From Oceanospirillum linum (lineage in GTDB: Bacteria > Pseudomonadota > Gammaproteobacteria > Pseudomonadales > Halomonadaceae), in the NCBI RefSeq assembly GCF_900182785.1, contig NZ_FXTS01000005.1, forward strand, positions 124,001-188,000: 64,000 nt of DNA, in the 5' to 3' direction. Shown one piece after another: positions 54,701-64,000 of this stretch; the stretch's first letter is position 1; the number at the start of each line of letters is the position of its first letter. Position numbers and translations under genes: made by a program. Below the pieces are notes generated by a model, which saw only the letters and a program-made list of their open reading frames with translations, had not been told where the DNA came from and ran no database searches.

Positions 54701-55382
54701 TATCCGCCGCATTAAAAAGTGCCGCCGGGCCATAAAAAGCGGCCTGAGGCTTGCTGTGACGTACCTCCCGGACAGAAATTTTCATTTCACGGCCTAACTG
54801 ATAAAAACCAGAGGCTTTATAGATTTGCTCAAGGGATAAGGGAAAGAGTAACAGCGCCGTCCGGTACTGACGACCGGAACTCTGGAGTGGCAGCCATATA
54901 TGGAGATGCTCGACTCCATCAGCCTCCGTAACCGGCCCTGAGATAAAGATCTCTCCGGTTTCCACCGCCTGACGAGCAACCTCAAAACCCCGGGTTTCAG
55001 AGGCAATAAAGCGATCCGTAAAATCAGTATCAGCGGCATCAGGATAACGGTGGGTATACTGATAGTCACTGGATATACGATAGACCGTATTTACCATGGG
55101 GTTATTGCTGAGAAAAAGATTTGCTGTTTCGGAAAAATCGCGCTGACTAATGTCAGGGTTTATCGACAGGTAGGCGGCAAGCCCCTGCATACTGGCAAGA
55201 TTGGAACGGATAATACTCTCAATACCAGCACTGGTTTCTGAAACTCGTGCCTGAGATTCAAGCACACGCTTCTGACGTATTTGCTCCAAATATGAAACTT
55301 CAACATACCAGGCGCTCCCCACGACCGCTAGGATGGCCAGGGCAGCGACAAACCAGTTAAGCAGATAAGCGCGACTGTTCAC
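51723..55382 (-). CDS. CHASE-PAS-GGDEF-EAL dual-domain c-di-GMP protein
   Basis: 1219 residues. Helices near 10-27 and 262-280 enclose a CHASE-type periplasmic sensor (SINPDISQRDFSETANLFL, NPMVNTVYRISSDYQ). Four PAS/PAC units follow (about 285-790), then GGDEF (ARLGGDEFTVMLPS) and EAL (KVEALVRWNHPAQG, ETESLFLDP-type and IAIDDFGTGYSSLSYLKQ blocks). Both catalytic cores look intact: GGDEF is exact, and the EAL domain keeps E-A-L and DDFGTGYSS. It starts GTG with AAGG 9 bases upstream. Signal-dependent making or breaking of c-di-GMP is expected. One transcript direction with the frameshifted kinase upstream. Confidence 0.93.
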   Translation of the reverse strand: MNSRAYLLNWFVAALAILAVVGSAWYVEVSYLEQIRQKRVLESQARVSETSAGIESIIRSNLASMQGLAAYLSINPDISQRDFSETANLFLSNNPMVNTVYRISSDYQYTHRYPDAADTDFTDRFIASETRGFEVARQAVETGEIFISGPVTEADGVEHLHIWLPLQSSGRQYRTALLLFPLSLEQIYKASGFYQLGREMKISVREVRHSKPQAAFYGPAALFNAADITDNISLPGTQWQIAASIQPESFVERSSRLWIQLAAGLMISIIVLILWLRLKELRAVGLIENQQLMLDQAQRVGRIGNWSWNITKGDVFWSDEAYRLFGLEKGDRALENDGYLQFVHIEDRPAVEAAIQDAMGRGGRYQADFRLMRADFDQRWVHSEGFVELSTDRKPVRVFGTFQDVTSSRRIERELKQRETQLSAITDAAQSLIMISRASDGMVLFCNPSSKRMLGIEPSELVGQSIVTFYPSPSDRELLLSRVERDHKLSNYTLKLRRADNGRISTFLIGLQKIMFNGSECFVVDMVDISSMLEAQAALANSEEKFRLFAENVPGIFWLCHPDGHEVEFLSPGYERVIGMKADLVLSGVEPLFGSVVPEDKPMVEGIFSVSRQPLQLEFRIQHPTGNVRWIRSLSFATYDNEGRVKNIAGFGEDITETYLSNQRLKLAASVFESTAEAIVVTDANNRIVSVNDAFSRITGYSSDEVLGENPAILSSGKQPDNFYQTMWESLQSTGGWQGEVWNRKKNGELYVEWLSITALKNQYHEVENYVAVFSDITDRKEKEELIRYQANYDALTGLPNRVLFHDRLMQSITSARRYPKDRGALMFIDLDHFKEVNDTLGHEAGDSLLKKVSERLRQYTRESDTVARLGGDEFTVMLPSIDSVEDVGKVAGKIIEALSRTFDLDGKSAHISASVGITIFPDDGDELTRVLQNADQAMYAAKSAGRHTYRFFTPQMQQETDRRQSLQHDLRSALDHHEFELHYQPVVNRDRQVVKVEALVRWNHPAQGCVPPDQFISLAEESGLIIPLGGWVFAQAVSEISSLRKRFPELGVAINLSSKQIATDEHHVEHFIDILQQYDLPAKWVTLEITESLFLDPAGDSVEKLNKLRAQGFEIAIDDFGTGYSSLSYLKQLPLTTIKIDKSFVSDLDKDSGDKVLVDAILSIAQSMRLSVIAEGVETEAQSRYLVDGGAQMQQGWLHGKPMNYHALSQWLDANIRQ

Positions 55383-55495
55383 AAATTTGAAGCCTTATTA
55401 TTCGAGCCTAAAATGAAGCTGACCATCATGTCCGAGCCAAAATCCTAACAAAATCAAAAAGTAAGTGATACTTTTAAACCCGCAAACAGGTCTTG

Positions 55496-58400
55496 TTAGT
55501 AAGATTTTTGACTTCTGTCGGTAAAATTAAACAAATCCTGAACCTTTTCAGCCAGAAGCTCACCTTTTGTATAGCTGTAAAGGTGCGACAGATGATGTTC
55601 AGGTAGTGCCAGCGCCTCAAATGAGAAGCTGAAATTGGCCGGAAAGATAATCAATACCGGTGTTTTGGATAGTACATCACTATCGGACAGGTAATGTAGT
55701 AACTCCTCCAACGAGAAATCGCTCACCTGTGAGTCACAGATCATTAGCTGGAAATCATGCTGCAGCGCTAATTCAAGAAAAGCGCCTCCAGAGTTTACAA
55801 ATACCGGGTCCGCACTTATTAACGCCGCCTCCAACCCCGGAAAATAGCTGTCAGCAGGGTTTTCCTCCCCTAAAATTAAAACTCTGGCTGGCAGCAGAAG
55901 GGCTTGTGCACTTTCACCTTCATTCTCTTGGATCGAAGAGTTTCCCGGCAGACTCAATGTAAAGCGGCTCCCTTCACCTTTGGTGCTTGATACGGTTAAT
56001 GAACCACGCATCAACTCCGCCAACTGACGGGTAATCACCAATCCCATTCCGGTTCCTTCAATATCGGTTTTTTCCGCATGCAGTCGGTTAAAGGATTCAA
56101 ACAGATGGCGCATCTCATGTTCAGAAAGACCAATCCCTGTGTCCTGAACATGGATATCAACCTGTCCCGGTTTGGACAGCTGCACGTTGAGAGTCACACT
56201 ACCTTCTGGCTTATTATATTTAATAGCATTCGAAAGCAGGTTCAGCAGAATCTGACGCAATCGGCCAACATCCGCCACAACCTGCAAAAAGCGTCCGCTA
56301 TCAGGATGCATTCTGAGCTGAATACCTTTTTGCTGAGCCAGCTGCCCAGTTACAGAGCAACACTCCTCCAACAGGCTATCCAGCGATATGTAATCTGACT
56401 GAAGCTCAATACGCCCTGACTCAATACGCCCCAGATCAAGCACCTCATTAATCAGACTCATCAGGTGATGGCCTGCGATATCAATCTCCCGGAGAAAACT
56501 ATGCTGCTCTTCTGTTTCGGCAGACTCAGTTAATAGTCCGGTAAAGCCCAAAATGGCATTCATTGGCGTTCTAAGCTCATGGCTAACCCTGGAAAGGAAG
56601 TCAGTTTTAGCACGATTGGCTTTTTCGGCAGATTCTTTTGCCCTGAGCAGCTGCTGTTGAGTCGCAATAATTTTCATATCACTGTCAATGGCAGCGATCA
56701 GGTTCGCACACGTTGTCAGTATTGGTTGCAGGAAGCGAATCAGCTCCTGATCATATCCTTTTGAGTGATTCGCAAAACCTATCATACCCACCAGATCATT
56801 GCCTTTCAGCAGAGGAATAGCCATAAAATTCCTGACACCGACGTCACCACCGGTGATGTCCTTAACCCAGGCCTCTGATAACGGGGTATTACTGATCTCA
56901 AGCTTTGCGGTTCTTAAACCACGACCCAATAATGTACCCAGGTTATGAAACTCTACCCCATCACCATGGTGCTTCTGTTGCCACTCTTTAGTTATCTCAT
57001 CCTGAGTGAGTCGGGTAATAGCATAGGTTCTGAGATAAGGCTGACCGTCCGGTTTATACAAAACCTGACCAATAAAACCATACTCACTTTCCGCCAGTTC
57101 CAACACCTCCCTCAGAAGATGAGAAAAAACTGCCCAGCAATTATCTCCCGCAAAATAACGCAACTGTGAACTGTAAATAGAGGCCAGAAGTTTATGATGC
57201 CGCTGCAGACTTTTCTGAGTCTCCAGCCGCTCAGTAACATCCGTGTAAACACCCAGCATCCCCAGTGTATTATGCTCCTGATCCTGAATGGGTAAACGAC
57301 TGATCTCCACATAGCAGAGCTTGCCGTTATTCATTTGGTAACGACCACTACGGCGAACCATCGGCACCCCTGTCTCAACCACCGTACGATCCAATCGTTC
57401 AATTAGTGCAGCCTGGCTCCGATTGCAATAAACCTCTTCGTCGGTTTTACCGATAATATCTTTTTCCTGAAGTTCCAGATCCTGGCAGAACTTCTTGTTG
57501 ACACCGGCAATCGTCAAATCTGCTTTCTTCCAATAAACACCAATTGGAATCGTGTCCAACACGAGTCGAAGCATATTTCTGGCCGCCAGAAGTGCCTTTT
57601 CATTTTCTTTGCGCTCGGTAATTCTCTGGACATGACCAATCAGGCGGTTCACAGCGCCTTGTTCCTGCAGCGGTGTTCCCTGAATCAGCAACCATTCACT
57701 GCTTTCATCGTCATAATCCACCCGGCACTCAATTGAAAATGGCTCCTGAGCCCTGACGGAATCGTAAAGCGTGCGGTGAAGCAGTGGACGATCACTCCCG
57801 TTAATACGGCTAAAAAAAACACCTAACCCCACAGCGCAACGACTGACCTCAAGGCCATTAAGCTTCAGGGCCATCTCAGTAGCCATGACTTTATCAGAGT
57901 GAACATCCCACTCCCACGTCCCGATATACGCAAAAGACTGACTCATTTCCAGCCGCTGACGCGCCTCAGAAAGGGAGCGCTCAGACATTTTCTGTACACT
58001 GACATCACGCACAATAACGGTAAAAAAAGAACTCTGACTGGTTTCAGTTTCAGCAATTGAAACGGTCACCGGAAATGTTCGACGATCATAATGCACACCT
58101 GTTGCTTCAATAGCCTGACCACAGGCTTTAGCCATATAGTCAGCACGCAGACGCTCCCTGCCGTCCAACCAAACCCAGTCCTCTATAAGATGCCCTGTCA
58201 GTTTGTCCTGACGACAGCCAAATATACGTGCAGTCGCAGGGTTTGCGGATAAAATCACACCGCGATTATCCACGGTAAAAATCGCATCCCAGGCTGTATC
58301 AATGATCGCCCTGTGCGTCGCTTCACGGTCAGCAATATCAAGAGTATTACGCTCATGCAGGGATACCAGCTCACTGACCAATGCCTCCCGGGCTTCATCC

Positions 58401-59442
58401 TCATCCCGGGTACGTGCCGCTGACCAATAGGCGAGAATAAAAAAGAAGCTGAGAATAATCAGAATCACTAACCCGACAAAGGTCAAAAAGATCCATTGCA
58501 TTCTGCGCAATAACTCAAGTCCCTCAACAGAGGTCTGCTCCAGTGCCAGCCCCATCTGAAACTGCTTATCCCAAATCCAGGCTCCGACTTTTAACTGGCC
58601 ATCGTAACCGACAATAGCATTGCGAATGTAAACCTCATCACTCACCAGGCCGACTCTGTCTGCAAGGGGTGTCGTTTCATAACCGGGAAGAGAGTTATTA
58701 TTCTCTCCCAATAAAGTTGCCTGCCCACGGTCCGTTGGCCGCAGTCTTTCAGCGGCAAAGTTACGGCCCGGAGTCAGCAGCAAACCATCACGATCAAAAG
58801 CATATGCTTCACCTGTCCCTGAGAACGCTGATTTTCTGAAAATCTGATAAAAGCTGACCACGGGATCAATTTCGAAGACTAATACCGCCATCGGCGAGCT
58901 GGTAGCATTTCTGACAGCAGCCGCAACATAGATGGCACCAACCCCTTGCTCAGCGAGCCTTAATGGATGGGTAATAACCGACATGCCCCCCAGGCCTGCC
59001 TCAGCAGATAAGGGAATGCCACCAGAGGTGCTGTCAGGCCCAGCTGATCCGGGTTATCGCTGGCAATAATCCGGTTGCCCGGCCCAATCAGATAGAAGTG
59101 TTTGATTTCCGGATCAGAGATCACAGGTCTCAGATAGTCCTCAAGAGCAAGGCTACTTAATTTTTTTAACGGCGCGCAGGCATCCCCTGTTAACACTTTT
59201 ATATGGCGTTGCAGCTCTGGCTGTTTTGCCCATGAATAGACATAGCCTCTCTTGGAACGCCCCCAGGCAGATAAGCTCTGATGGAGCGTGCCCAGCTGAC
59301 TTCTCATAGTCTGCTCTAGACGTTCAAAATAAAGAGACTGAAGATGGTTAAAGCTGCTGAAAGCGGTCATACCAAGCAGCAGGCACACTACCGCAGGCAC
59401 AACAAATTTCGACCATAGAATGTTGATAGCAAACTTCAGCAA
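55496..59442 (-). pseudogene. Cache-PAS-GAF sensor histidine kinase, split by one frameshift
   Basis: The N-terminal frame (59442 to about 58960) has a membrane helix and the first half of a dCache sensor ending QAWGACRLL. A second frame from 58984 (MSVITHPLRLAEQG) completes the Cache. It continues with a helix at about 165-185 of that frame, several PAS units, a GAF-like domain, HisKA (FLSRVSHELRTPMNAILGF), HATPase (ILLNLLSNAIKYN, DTGIGLS, GTGMGL) and a divergent receiver-like end with MICDSQ. One extra G in the G6 run (C6 on plus at 58986-58991) gives 1315 residues. The kinase core itself is intact. A shortened protein could still come from 58984. Confidence 0.85.
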
Positions 59443-59633
59443 TATTTTTATTCCCAGTATCAGTACTTAGGGCGATATCAATCTTATAAACCGATAAAAA
59501 CAGGGCACCTAGAGTTAATATAGGCCAGAACGGTGAGAACACGAGATTAATAAACCGTACAAAACGCTTAATCAGGGTACGGATAAAAACCAGCCCCCTT
59601 CCTCAGCTTCAACACCATCAGGCATCACCAATA

Positions 59634-59662
59634 AAGTCATCTGCCTGTCACAGGATTGTTAC
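59634..59662 (+). promoter_or_regulatory. Three-half-site Pho box upstream of phoX
   Basis: AAGTCAT, CTGTCAC and TTGTTAC start at 59634, 59645 and 59656, that is, exactly 11 bases apart with 4-base spacers. The PhoB consensus half-site is CTGTCAT. The middle site has 6 of 7 matches and the outer ones 5 of 7. It lies 84 bases before the phoX ATG, a normal spacing for an activator of a sigma-70 promoter. Confidence 0.7.
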
Positions 59663-59745
59663 ATTCAAACCTTACCTTAATGCCCCATATCAACATCTGA
59701 GTGCACATCAGAAATAAAACCTGAACCTATACATGGACCTGAGAT

Positions 59746-61656
59746 ATGAGCAACTTTGAACAACAGGATGACCTGAACAATCCGGTAACACAGACGCCGG
59801 AGCTAACTCAAATTATTGAAGAAGGGTTGAGTCGTCGTCAGTTTATGGGGGGAGCAGCACTTTTAGGCCTGAGTACACTCGCCGCTGGCTGCACGCCGCT
59901 AAGCATGAACGGTTCGGCTAACAGTAAACCGATGAGCCCTGAAATTGGTTTTAAGCCGGTTCCAGCCTCTACCGCTGACACCATCACAGTTCCCGAGGGT
60001 TATCGCTGGAAGCGACTCATATCCTGGGGTGACCCTCTGTTTTCAAACGCCAATGAGTTCATCGATGGTGGAAAAAATAACGCCTATGATCAGGAACACC
60101 AGTTCGGCGACAATAATGATGGTATGAGCTTTTTCCCACTGAGCGAAGATCGCGCCATCATGGCGATCAATAACGAATATACCAATTACGAATACCTCTT
60201 CCCGCATCAGGGTAAGCGAGTCAGCCGCAATGATGTCCGTAAAGCCCAGGCTGCACACGGTGTATCCGTCTTTGAGATTCATAAAGTTAACGGCAGCTGG
60301 CAACCTGTCAGAGACAGCCGCTTCAACCGTCGAATCCACGCTAATACACCGATGACACTAACCGGCCCTGCAGCCGGAAACCCTTTATTAGCAACATCTG
60401 CAGACCCTTCTGGCACAAAAGTACTGGGTACTTTCAATAACTGTGCGAATGGCCAGACGCCTTGGGGTACATACCTCACCTGTGAAGAAAACTTCAATGG
60501 TTATTTTGGCAGTGACTCTGCTGTGGACCTGGGTGCTGATGCCAAGCGCTATGGTATCGGAGCCAAAGATGCAGGCTACCAGTGGTACAAGCATGACAGC
60601 CGTTTTGATTTATCACTAAACCCACAAGAGCCGCATCGTCATGGCTGGATTGTTGAAATAGATCCTAAAAACCCCGACAGCACGCCCAAAAAGAGAACTG
60701 CACTGGGGCGTTTTAAACACGAAAATGCCGCACTGACCATCAGCGCAGACGGCTATGTTGTGGTTTATCTGGGAGACGACCAACGCGGCGAACACCTGTA
60801 TAAGTTCGTTTCGAAAAACCGCTACAACCCGGACAATCAGGCCGCCAACCGCGACCTACTGGAGGAAGGTACACTCTATGTAGCCAAATTTGAGGCTGAA
60901 CCAGGAAAGGTCGCCGGAAAAGGCGAGTGGGTTGCACTGACTTTTGGCCAGAATGGCCTGACGCCTGAAAACGGGTTTGCCGATCAGGCAGAAGTGCTTA
61001 TCTTTGCACGAAGAGCAGCAACTCAGGTTGGTGCAACAACAATGGATCGCCCTGAATGGGTTGCCGTTCACCCATCCGGCCAGCAAGTTTTTTGTACACT
61101 GACCAACAATAAAAACCGAGGCAAAGAAGGTCAGCCAGTAGGAGGCCCGAATCCTCGGGCCAAAAATCATTACGGTCAGATTATTCGCTGGCAACCGGAT
61201 AACAATGATCATACTGCTGCAGGTTTTAAGTGGGACCTGTTTGTTATGGCGGGGAACCCTGAGGTTCATGGTGACTCCGCTTATGGTGGATCCGCCAACA
61301 TTAACAGTGACAATATGTTTAACAGCCCTGACGGGCTCGGTTTTGATGCCGCAGGTCGCCTTTGGATTCAGACCGATGGTAAATACTCCAACAGCGGTGA
61401 CTTTGCTGGCATGGGGAATAATCAAATGCTATGCGCGGATCCGGCCAGCGGTGAGATACGGCGCTTTCTGACCGGCCCAGTGGCCTGTGAAATAACCGGA
61501 TTAGCCTTTACACCGGACTATTGCACCGTCTTTATTGGTGTTCAGCACCCTGGTGAAGACTTGCAACCATCTCACTTCCCTGGTGGCGGTCAAAGCACAC
61601 CGAGATCTTCTGTGATTATGATTCAACGGGAAGATGGCGGAATTATTGGCACTTAA
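59746..61656 (+). CDS. phoX: PhoX-family alkaline phosphatase, Tat lipoprotein-like signal
   Basis: 636 residues of the DUF839/PhoX family, calcium- and iron-dependent phosphatases that release phosphate from esters outside the cell. Tat signal SRRQFMGGAALLGLSTLAAG followed by cysteine, so export folded and perhaps lipid-anchored. Family blocks: YRWKRLISWGDPLF, NDGMSFFPL, ALTISADGYVVVYLGDDQRGEHLY, RPEWVAVHPSG, NSPDGLGFDAAGRLW and GDFAGMGNNQML. The Pho box upstream implies induction by phosphate limitation. A hairpin terminator follows. Common in marine bacteria. Confidence 0.94.
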   Translation: MSNFEQQDDLNNPVTQTPELTQIIEEGLSRRQFMGGAALLGLSTLAAGCTPLSMNGSANSKPMSPEIGFKPVPASTADTITVPEGYRWKRLISWGDPLFSNANEFIDGGKNNAYDQEHQFGDNNDGMSFFPLSEDRAIMAINNEYTNYEYLFPHQGKRVSRNDVRKAQAAHGVSVFEIHKVNGSWQPVRDSRFNRRIHANTPMTLTGPAAGNPLLATSADPSGTKVLGTFNNCANGQTPWGTYLTCEENFNGYFGSDSAVDLGADAKRYGIGAKDAGYQWYKHDSRFDLSLNPQEPHRHGWIVEIDPKNPDSTPKKRTALGRFKHENAALTISADGYVVVYLGDDQRGEHLYKFVSKNRYNPDNQAANRDLLEEGTLYVAKFEAEPGKVAGKGEWVALTFGQNGLTPENGFADQAEVLIFARRAATQVGATTMDRPEWVAVHPSGQQVFCTLTNNKNRGKEGQPVGGPNPRAKNHYGQIIRWQPDNNDHTAAGFKWDLFVMAGNPEVHGDSAYGGSANINSDNMFNSPDGLGFDAAGRLWIQTDGKYSNSGDFAGMGNNQMLCADPASGEIRRFLTGPVACEITGLAFTPDYCTVFIGVQHPGEDLQPSHFPGGGQSTPRSSVIMIQREDGGIIGT

Positions 61657-61686
61657 GTCAAAACTTCACTGAATTCAATACCTATT

Positions 61687-61712
61687 AAGGGCAGCTTTTG
61701 GCTGCCCTTTTT
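61687..61712 (+). terminator. Rho-independent terminator after phoX
   Basis: AAGGGCAGC and GCTGCCCTT around TTTTG, followed by TTT. It sits 31 bases after the phoX stop. Confidence 0.85.
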
Positions 61713-61910
61713 AGTATCCTTCTTTTATGTTTCTGCCTCGCTTTACCGTGCAGCCAGAAAAAAATCAGTTAAAATAAAAAAAACATACCTAATAATAATC
61801 ATGAACGTAATCAATATATTACGGTCAGAATCACCCCAAAACCGGTAAAAATAACGATCGATCAATCAGATTCTGATTGAAAAGCAAGATGGACAAAACA
61901 GGAGCTACCC

Positions 61911-64000
61911 TTGTTGAATGACCTGATCTGGATACCACTGCTACCCTTATTGGGAACCCTGGTACCCCTATTTGCATCGAGGTTCAGCCGCAGTGCGTGT
62001 GCTTTCCTTACTGCGGGATTTCCCGCCCTTGCTTTGGTTCTGGTTTTACAACTTGCACCTCAGGTGTTTGATGGTGAAACCGTCCGCCAAAGTTTTGGCT
62101 GGATACCTCAGTTAGGACTAGAACTTGCGTTCCGACTGGACGGACTTGCATTACTTTTTACCTTACTGATTTTGGGTATCGGTTTGCTGGTTGTGCTTTA
62201 TGCACGCTACTATCTTTCCGAAAATGATTCCATGGGTAAGTTTTATGCTTATCTGATTCTATTTATGTTCGCTATGCTTGGCGTAGTGATGTCCGACAAT
62301 CTGATTCAGCTCTGGATGTTCTGGGAACTTACCAGTATCAGTTCTTTTCTGCTGATCAGCTTCTGGGGACACAAGACAGAGGCCCGAAAAGGCGCACGAA
62401 TAGCCCTGACCATCACGGGTGCGGGTGGTTTAGCGCTGCTGGCAGGTGTATTGCTGATCGGCAATGTTGTCGGCAGCTACAGCCTGCATGATGTACTGGC
62501 CAGTGGCGACCTGATTCGTGAACATACGGTTTACCCTGTTATTCTGATACTGGTTCTTCTGGGAGCATTCACTAAGTCAGCCCAGTTCCCTTTCCATTTC
62601 TGGCTCCCCCATGCCATGGCGGCACCAACACCTGTCAGTGCTTATCTGCACTCAGCCACCATGGTAAAAGCAGGCATATTCCTGATGGCCCGAATGTACC
62701 CGGTGTTATCCGGTACTGAGCTCTGGTTCCTGATTGTGAGTATGACCGGCCTGGCAACCCTGCTTCTGGGCGCCTATGTTGCTCTGTTCAAACATGATCT
62801 CAAAGGTCTTCTGGCCTATTCCACGGTCAGTCATTTAGGCTTAATCACTCTGTTGCTGGGTATGGGCACAGACATGGCTGCTGTTGCAGCTCTGTTTCAT
62901 ATTATCAACCACGCTACCTTCAAGGCGTCGCTCTTTATGGCTGCCGGGATTATCGACCATGAGTCCGGTTCCCGGGATATGAGGCAGCTGAATGGTCTGT
63001 GGAAATATATGCCTTATACGGCAACTCTGGCGATGGTTGCAGCCGCAGCAATGGCAGGCGTTCCGCTACTGAACGGTTTCCTGTCAAAAGAGATGTTCTT
63101 TGCAGAAACCCTTCACCAGGATTCTCTGGGCTCTCTTTCATGGATGGTGCCGGTATTTGCGACACTGGGAACCGTCTTTTCTGTGGCATACTCCCTGCGT
63201 TTTATCCATGATGTATTCTTCAATGGCGAACCTGTTAATCTACCCAAAACACCTCATGAACCCCCTCGCTACATGAGAGTTCCTGTGGAAATTCTGGTGG
63301 CCCTGTGTCTGTTGGTCGGTATTATGCCCACCTATATGATTGGCGACTTACTCTATGCCGCATCGGCGGCAACACTACAGGGGCAGGTGCCTGAGTATAG
63401 CCTGTCAATCTGGCATGGTTTCAACTTCCCTCTGTTAATGAGCGTTGTGGCACTGGCCGGTGGCGCAGTGGTGTATATCAACCGGAAAGAGCTGTTCCAG
63501 TTCCAGGCTCAGTTCCCGGAAAACGACCCCAAGCTGGTTTTTGAGGCCGTCATTCAATTGATCCACAGGCAAATATCCCGTGTTATGGAGCTCGCCGAAA
63601 ATGGCTCTCTGCAACGCTACAGCTATATGATGCTCAGTCTGGCGATGGTGATGATGGCAGAACCTCTTCTGGATCTGAATGCCACCGCAGGTCACAGACC
63701 TCAAATTCCGGTGGATGCAATCTCGATTACAGGGGCAGTACTGCTGGCGATAGGGGCTTTGGCAACGGTTATCTGGAATCGCCAGCGTATGGTTGCCTTG
63801 GTAGCCCTTTCGGTGGTCGGCCTGATCGTATCACTGATGTTTGCCAAGTTCTCAGCACCAGATCTGGCCCTGACTCAGCTGGCAGTAGAGGTTGTCACTG
63901 TTATTTTGCTGATGCTCGCACTCTTTTTCCTACCGCAAACGACCCCAAAAGAATCTTCACCTAAACGGGTTGCACGGGACTTAGGGATAGCCGCGATCAT
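61911..64000 (+). CDS. mrpA: Mrp/Mnh-type Na+/H+ antiporter subunit A (3' end beyond window)
   Basis: 696 codons visible, open to the end of the window. Start taken as TTG 61911, because AGGAG lies 6 bases upstream; TTG 61914 is an alternative. The protein is a large polytopic membrane subunit related to NuoL: WMFWELTSISSFLLISFW, GAFTKSAQFPFHFWLPHAM, PTPVSAYLHSATMVKAGIFL and HDLKGLLAYSTVSHLGL are the conserved proton-channel segments, with the lysine and glutamate of that fold. The visible C-terminal part with FSAPDLALTQLAVEVVTV is the MrpA/MrpB-type fused region. In the Mrp complex it drives sodium or potassium export with proton entry. Downstream mrp genes should follow outside the window. 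Confidence 0.92.
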   Translation, partial: MLNDLIWIPLLPLLGTLVPLFASRFSRSACAFLTAGFPALALVLVLQLAPQVFDGETVRQSFGWIPQLGLELAFRLDGLALLFTLLILGIGLLVVLYARYYLSENDSMGKFYAYLILFMFAMLGVVMSDNLIQLWMFWELTSISSFLLISFWGHKTEARKGARIALTITGAGGLALLAGVLLIGNVVGSYSLHDVLASGDLIREHTVYPVILILVLLGAFTKSAQFPFHFWLPHAMAAPTPVSAYLHSATMVKAGIFLMARMYPVLSGTELWFLIVSMTGLATLLLGAYVALFKHDLKGLLAYSTVSHLGLITLLLGMGTDMAAVAALFHIINHATFKASLFMAAGIIDHESGSRDMRQLNGLWKYMPYTATLAMVAAAAMAGVPLLNGFLSKEMFFAETLHQDSLGSLSWMVPVFATLGTVFSVAYSLRFIHDVFFNGEPVNLPKTPHEPPRYMRVPVEILVALCLLVGIMPTYMIGDLLYAASAATLQGQVPEYSLSIWHGFNFPLLMSVVALAGGAVVYINRKELFQFQAQFPENDPKLVFEAVIQLIHRQISRVMELAENGSLQRYSYMMLSLAMVMMAEPLLDLNATAGHRPQIPVDAISITGAVLLAIGALATVIWNRQRMVALVALSVVGLIVSLMFAKFSAPDLALTQLAVEVVTVILLMLALFFLPQTTPKESSPKRVARDLGIAAI

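Overview
The window looks like chromosome of a marine gammaproteobacterium of the Oceanospirillales type (Amphritea, Neptuniibacter, Neptunomonas or Marinobacterium-like). This is an inference from gene content: many c-di-GMP and chemotaxis genes, a fused indolepyruvate oxidoreductase, a PhoX phosphatase and an Mrp-type sodium/proton antiporter. No rRNA, tRNA or CRISPR array was seen.

Layout. 1-3.7 kb: the end of an unknown gene, a Cache chemoreceptor, a DUF302 protein and a GFA-family protein. 3.7-10 kb: an accessory patch of small genes (PAS-GGDEF, DM13, tautomerase, DUF2164, a ParD/ParE pair, a decayed IS256-family element, and an overlapping HEPN + DUF262 pair). 10.4-16 kb: indolepyruvate ferredoxin oxidoreductase facing a MocR-type regulator, with a strong palindromic operator candidate between them. 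16-29.6 kb: a second chemoreceptor, envelope proteins (EF-hand lipoprotein, DUF748, DUF945, YbaY/MliC-like lipoprotein), purC, a Spo0M-like protein and an HD-GYP protein. 29.6-38.8 kb: a frameshifted diguanylate cyclase, a multicopper oxidase followed by an unlisted 56-residue membrane protein, a YitT-family protein, hisC, a cytochrome c', a degenerate HD-GYP protein and a lone cyclic-nucleotide-binding protein.

38.8-51.6 kb is one long minus-strand signalling locus. Transcription runs from an MCP-like protein through cheY, cheA, cheW, a triple-PAS soluble-type MCP, cheR, cheD and cheB, and then into a STAS antagonist and a receiver/PP2C/HATPase protein resembling HsbA/HsbR partner switching. 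The order matches the P. aeruginosa che cluster II (cheY2-cheA2-cheW2-aer2-cheR2-cheD-cheB2). 51.7-59.4 kb holds two very large multi-PAS sensors: a CHASE-PAS-GGDEF-EAL protein and a frameshifted Cache-PAS-GAF histidine kinase. 59.6-64 kb: phoX behind a three-half-site Pho box, then the start of mrpA, which runs off the window.

Main points for a second look: (1) parE is split by a defective IS256-family copy with an exact 8-bp target duplication; (2) the overlapping DUF262/HEPN pair is a candidate two-gene defence or toxin module, and its end coincides with a short attC-like sequence; (3) three large signalling genes each carry a single frameshift inside a G/C homopolymer, meaning phase-variable tracts, decay or sequencing error; (4) CheA carries five copies of a GYGFF-type motif in its linker; (5) CheD and the first MCP of the locus share a C-terminal DIELF peptide; (6) a terminator-like hairpin lies inside the che operon, before cheR.
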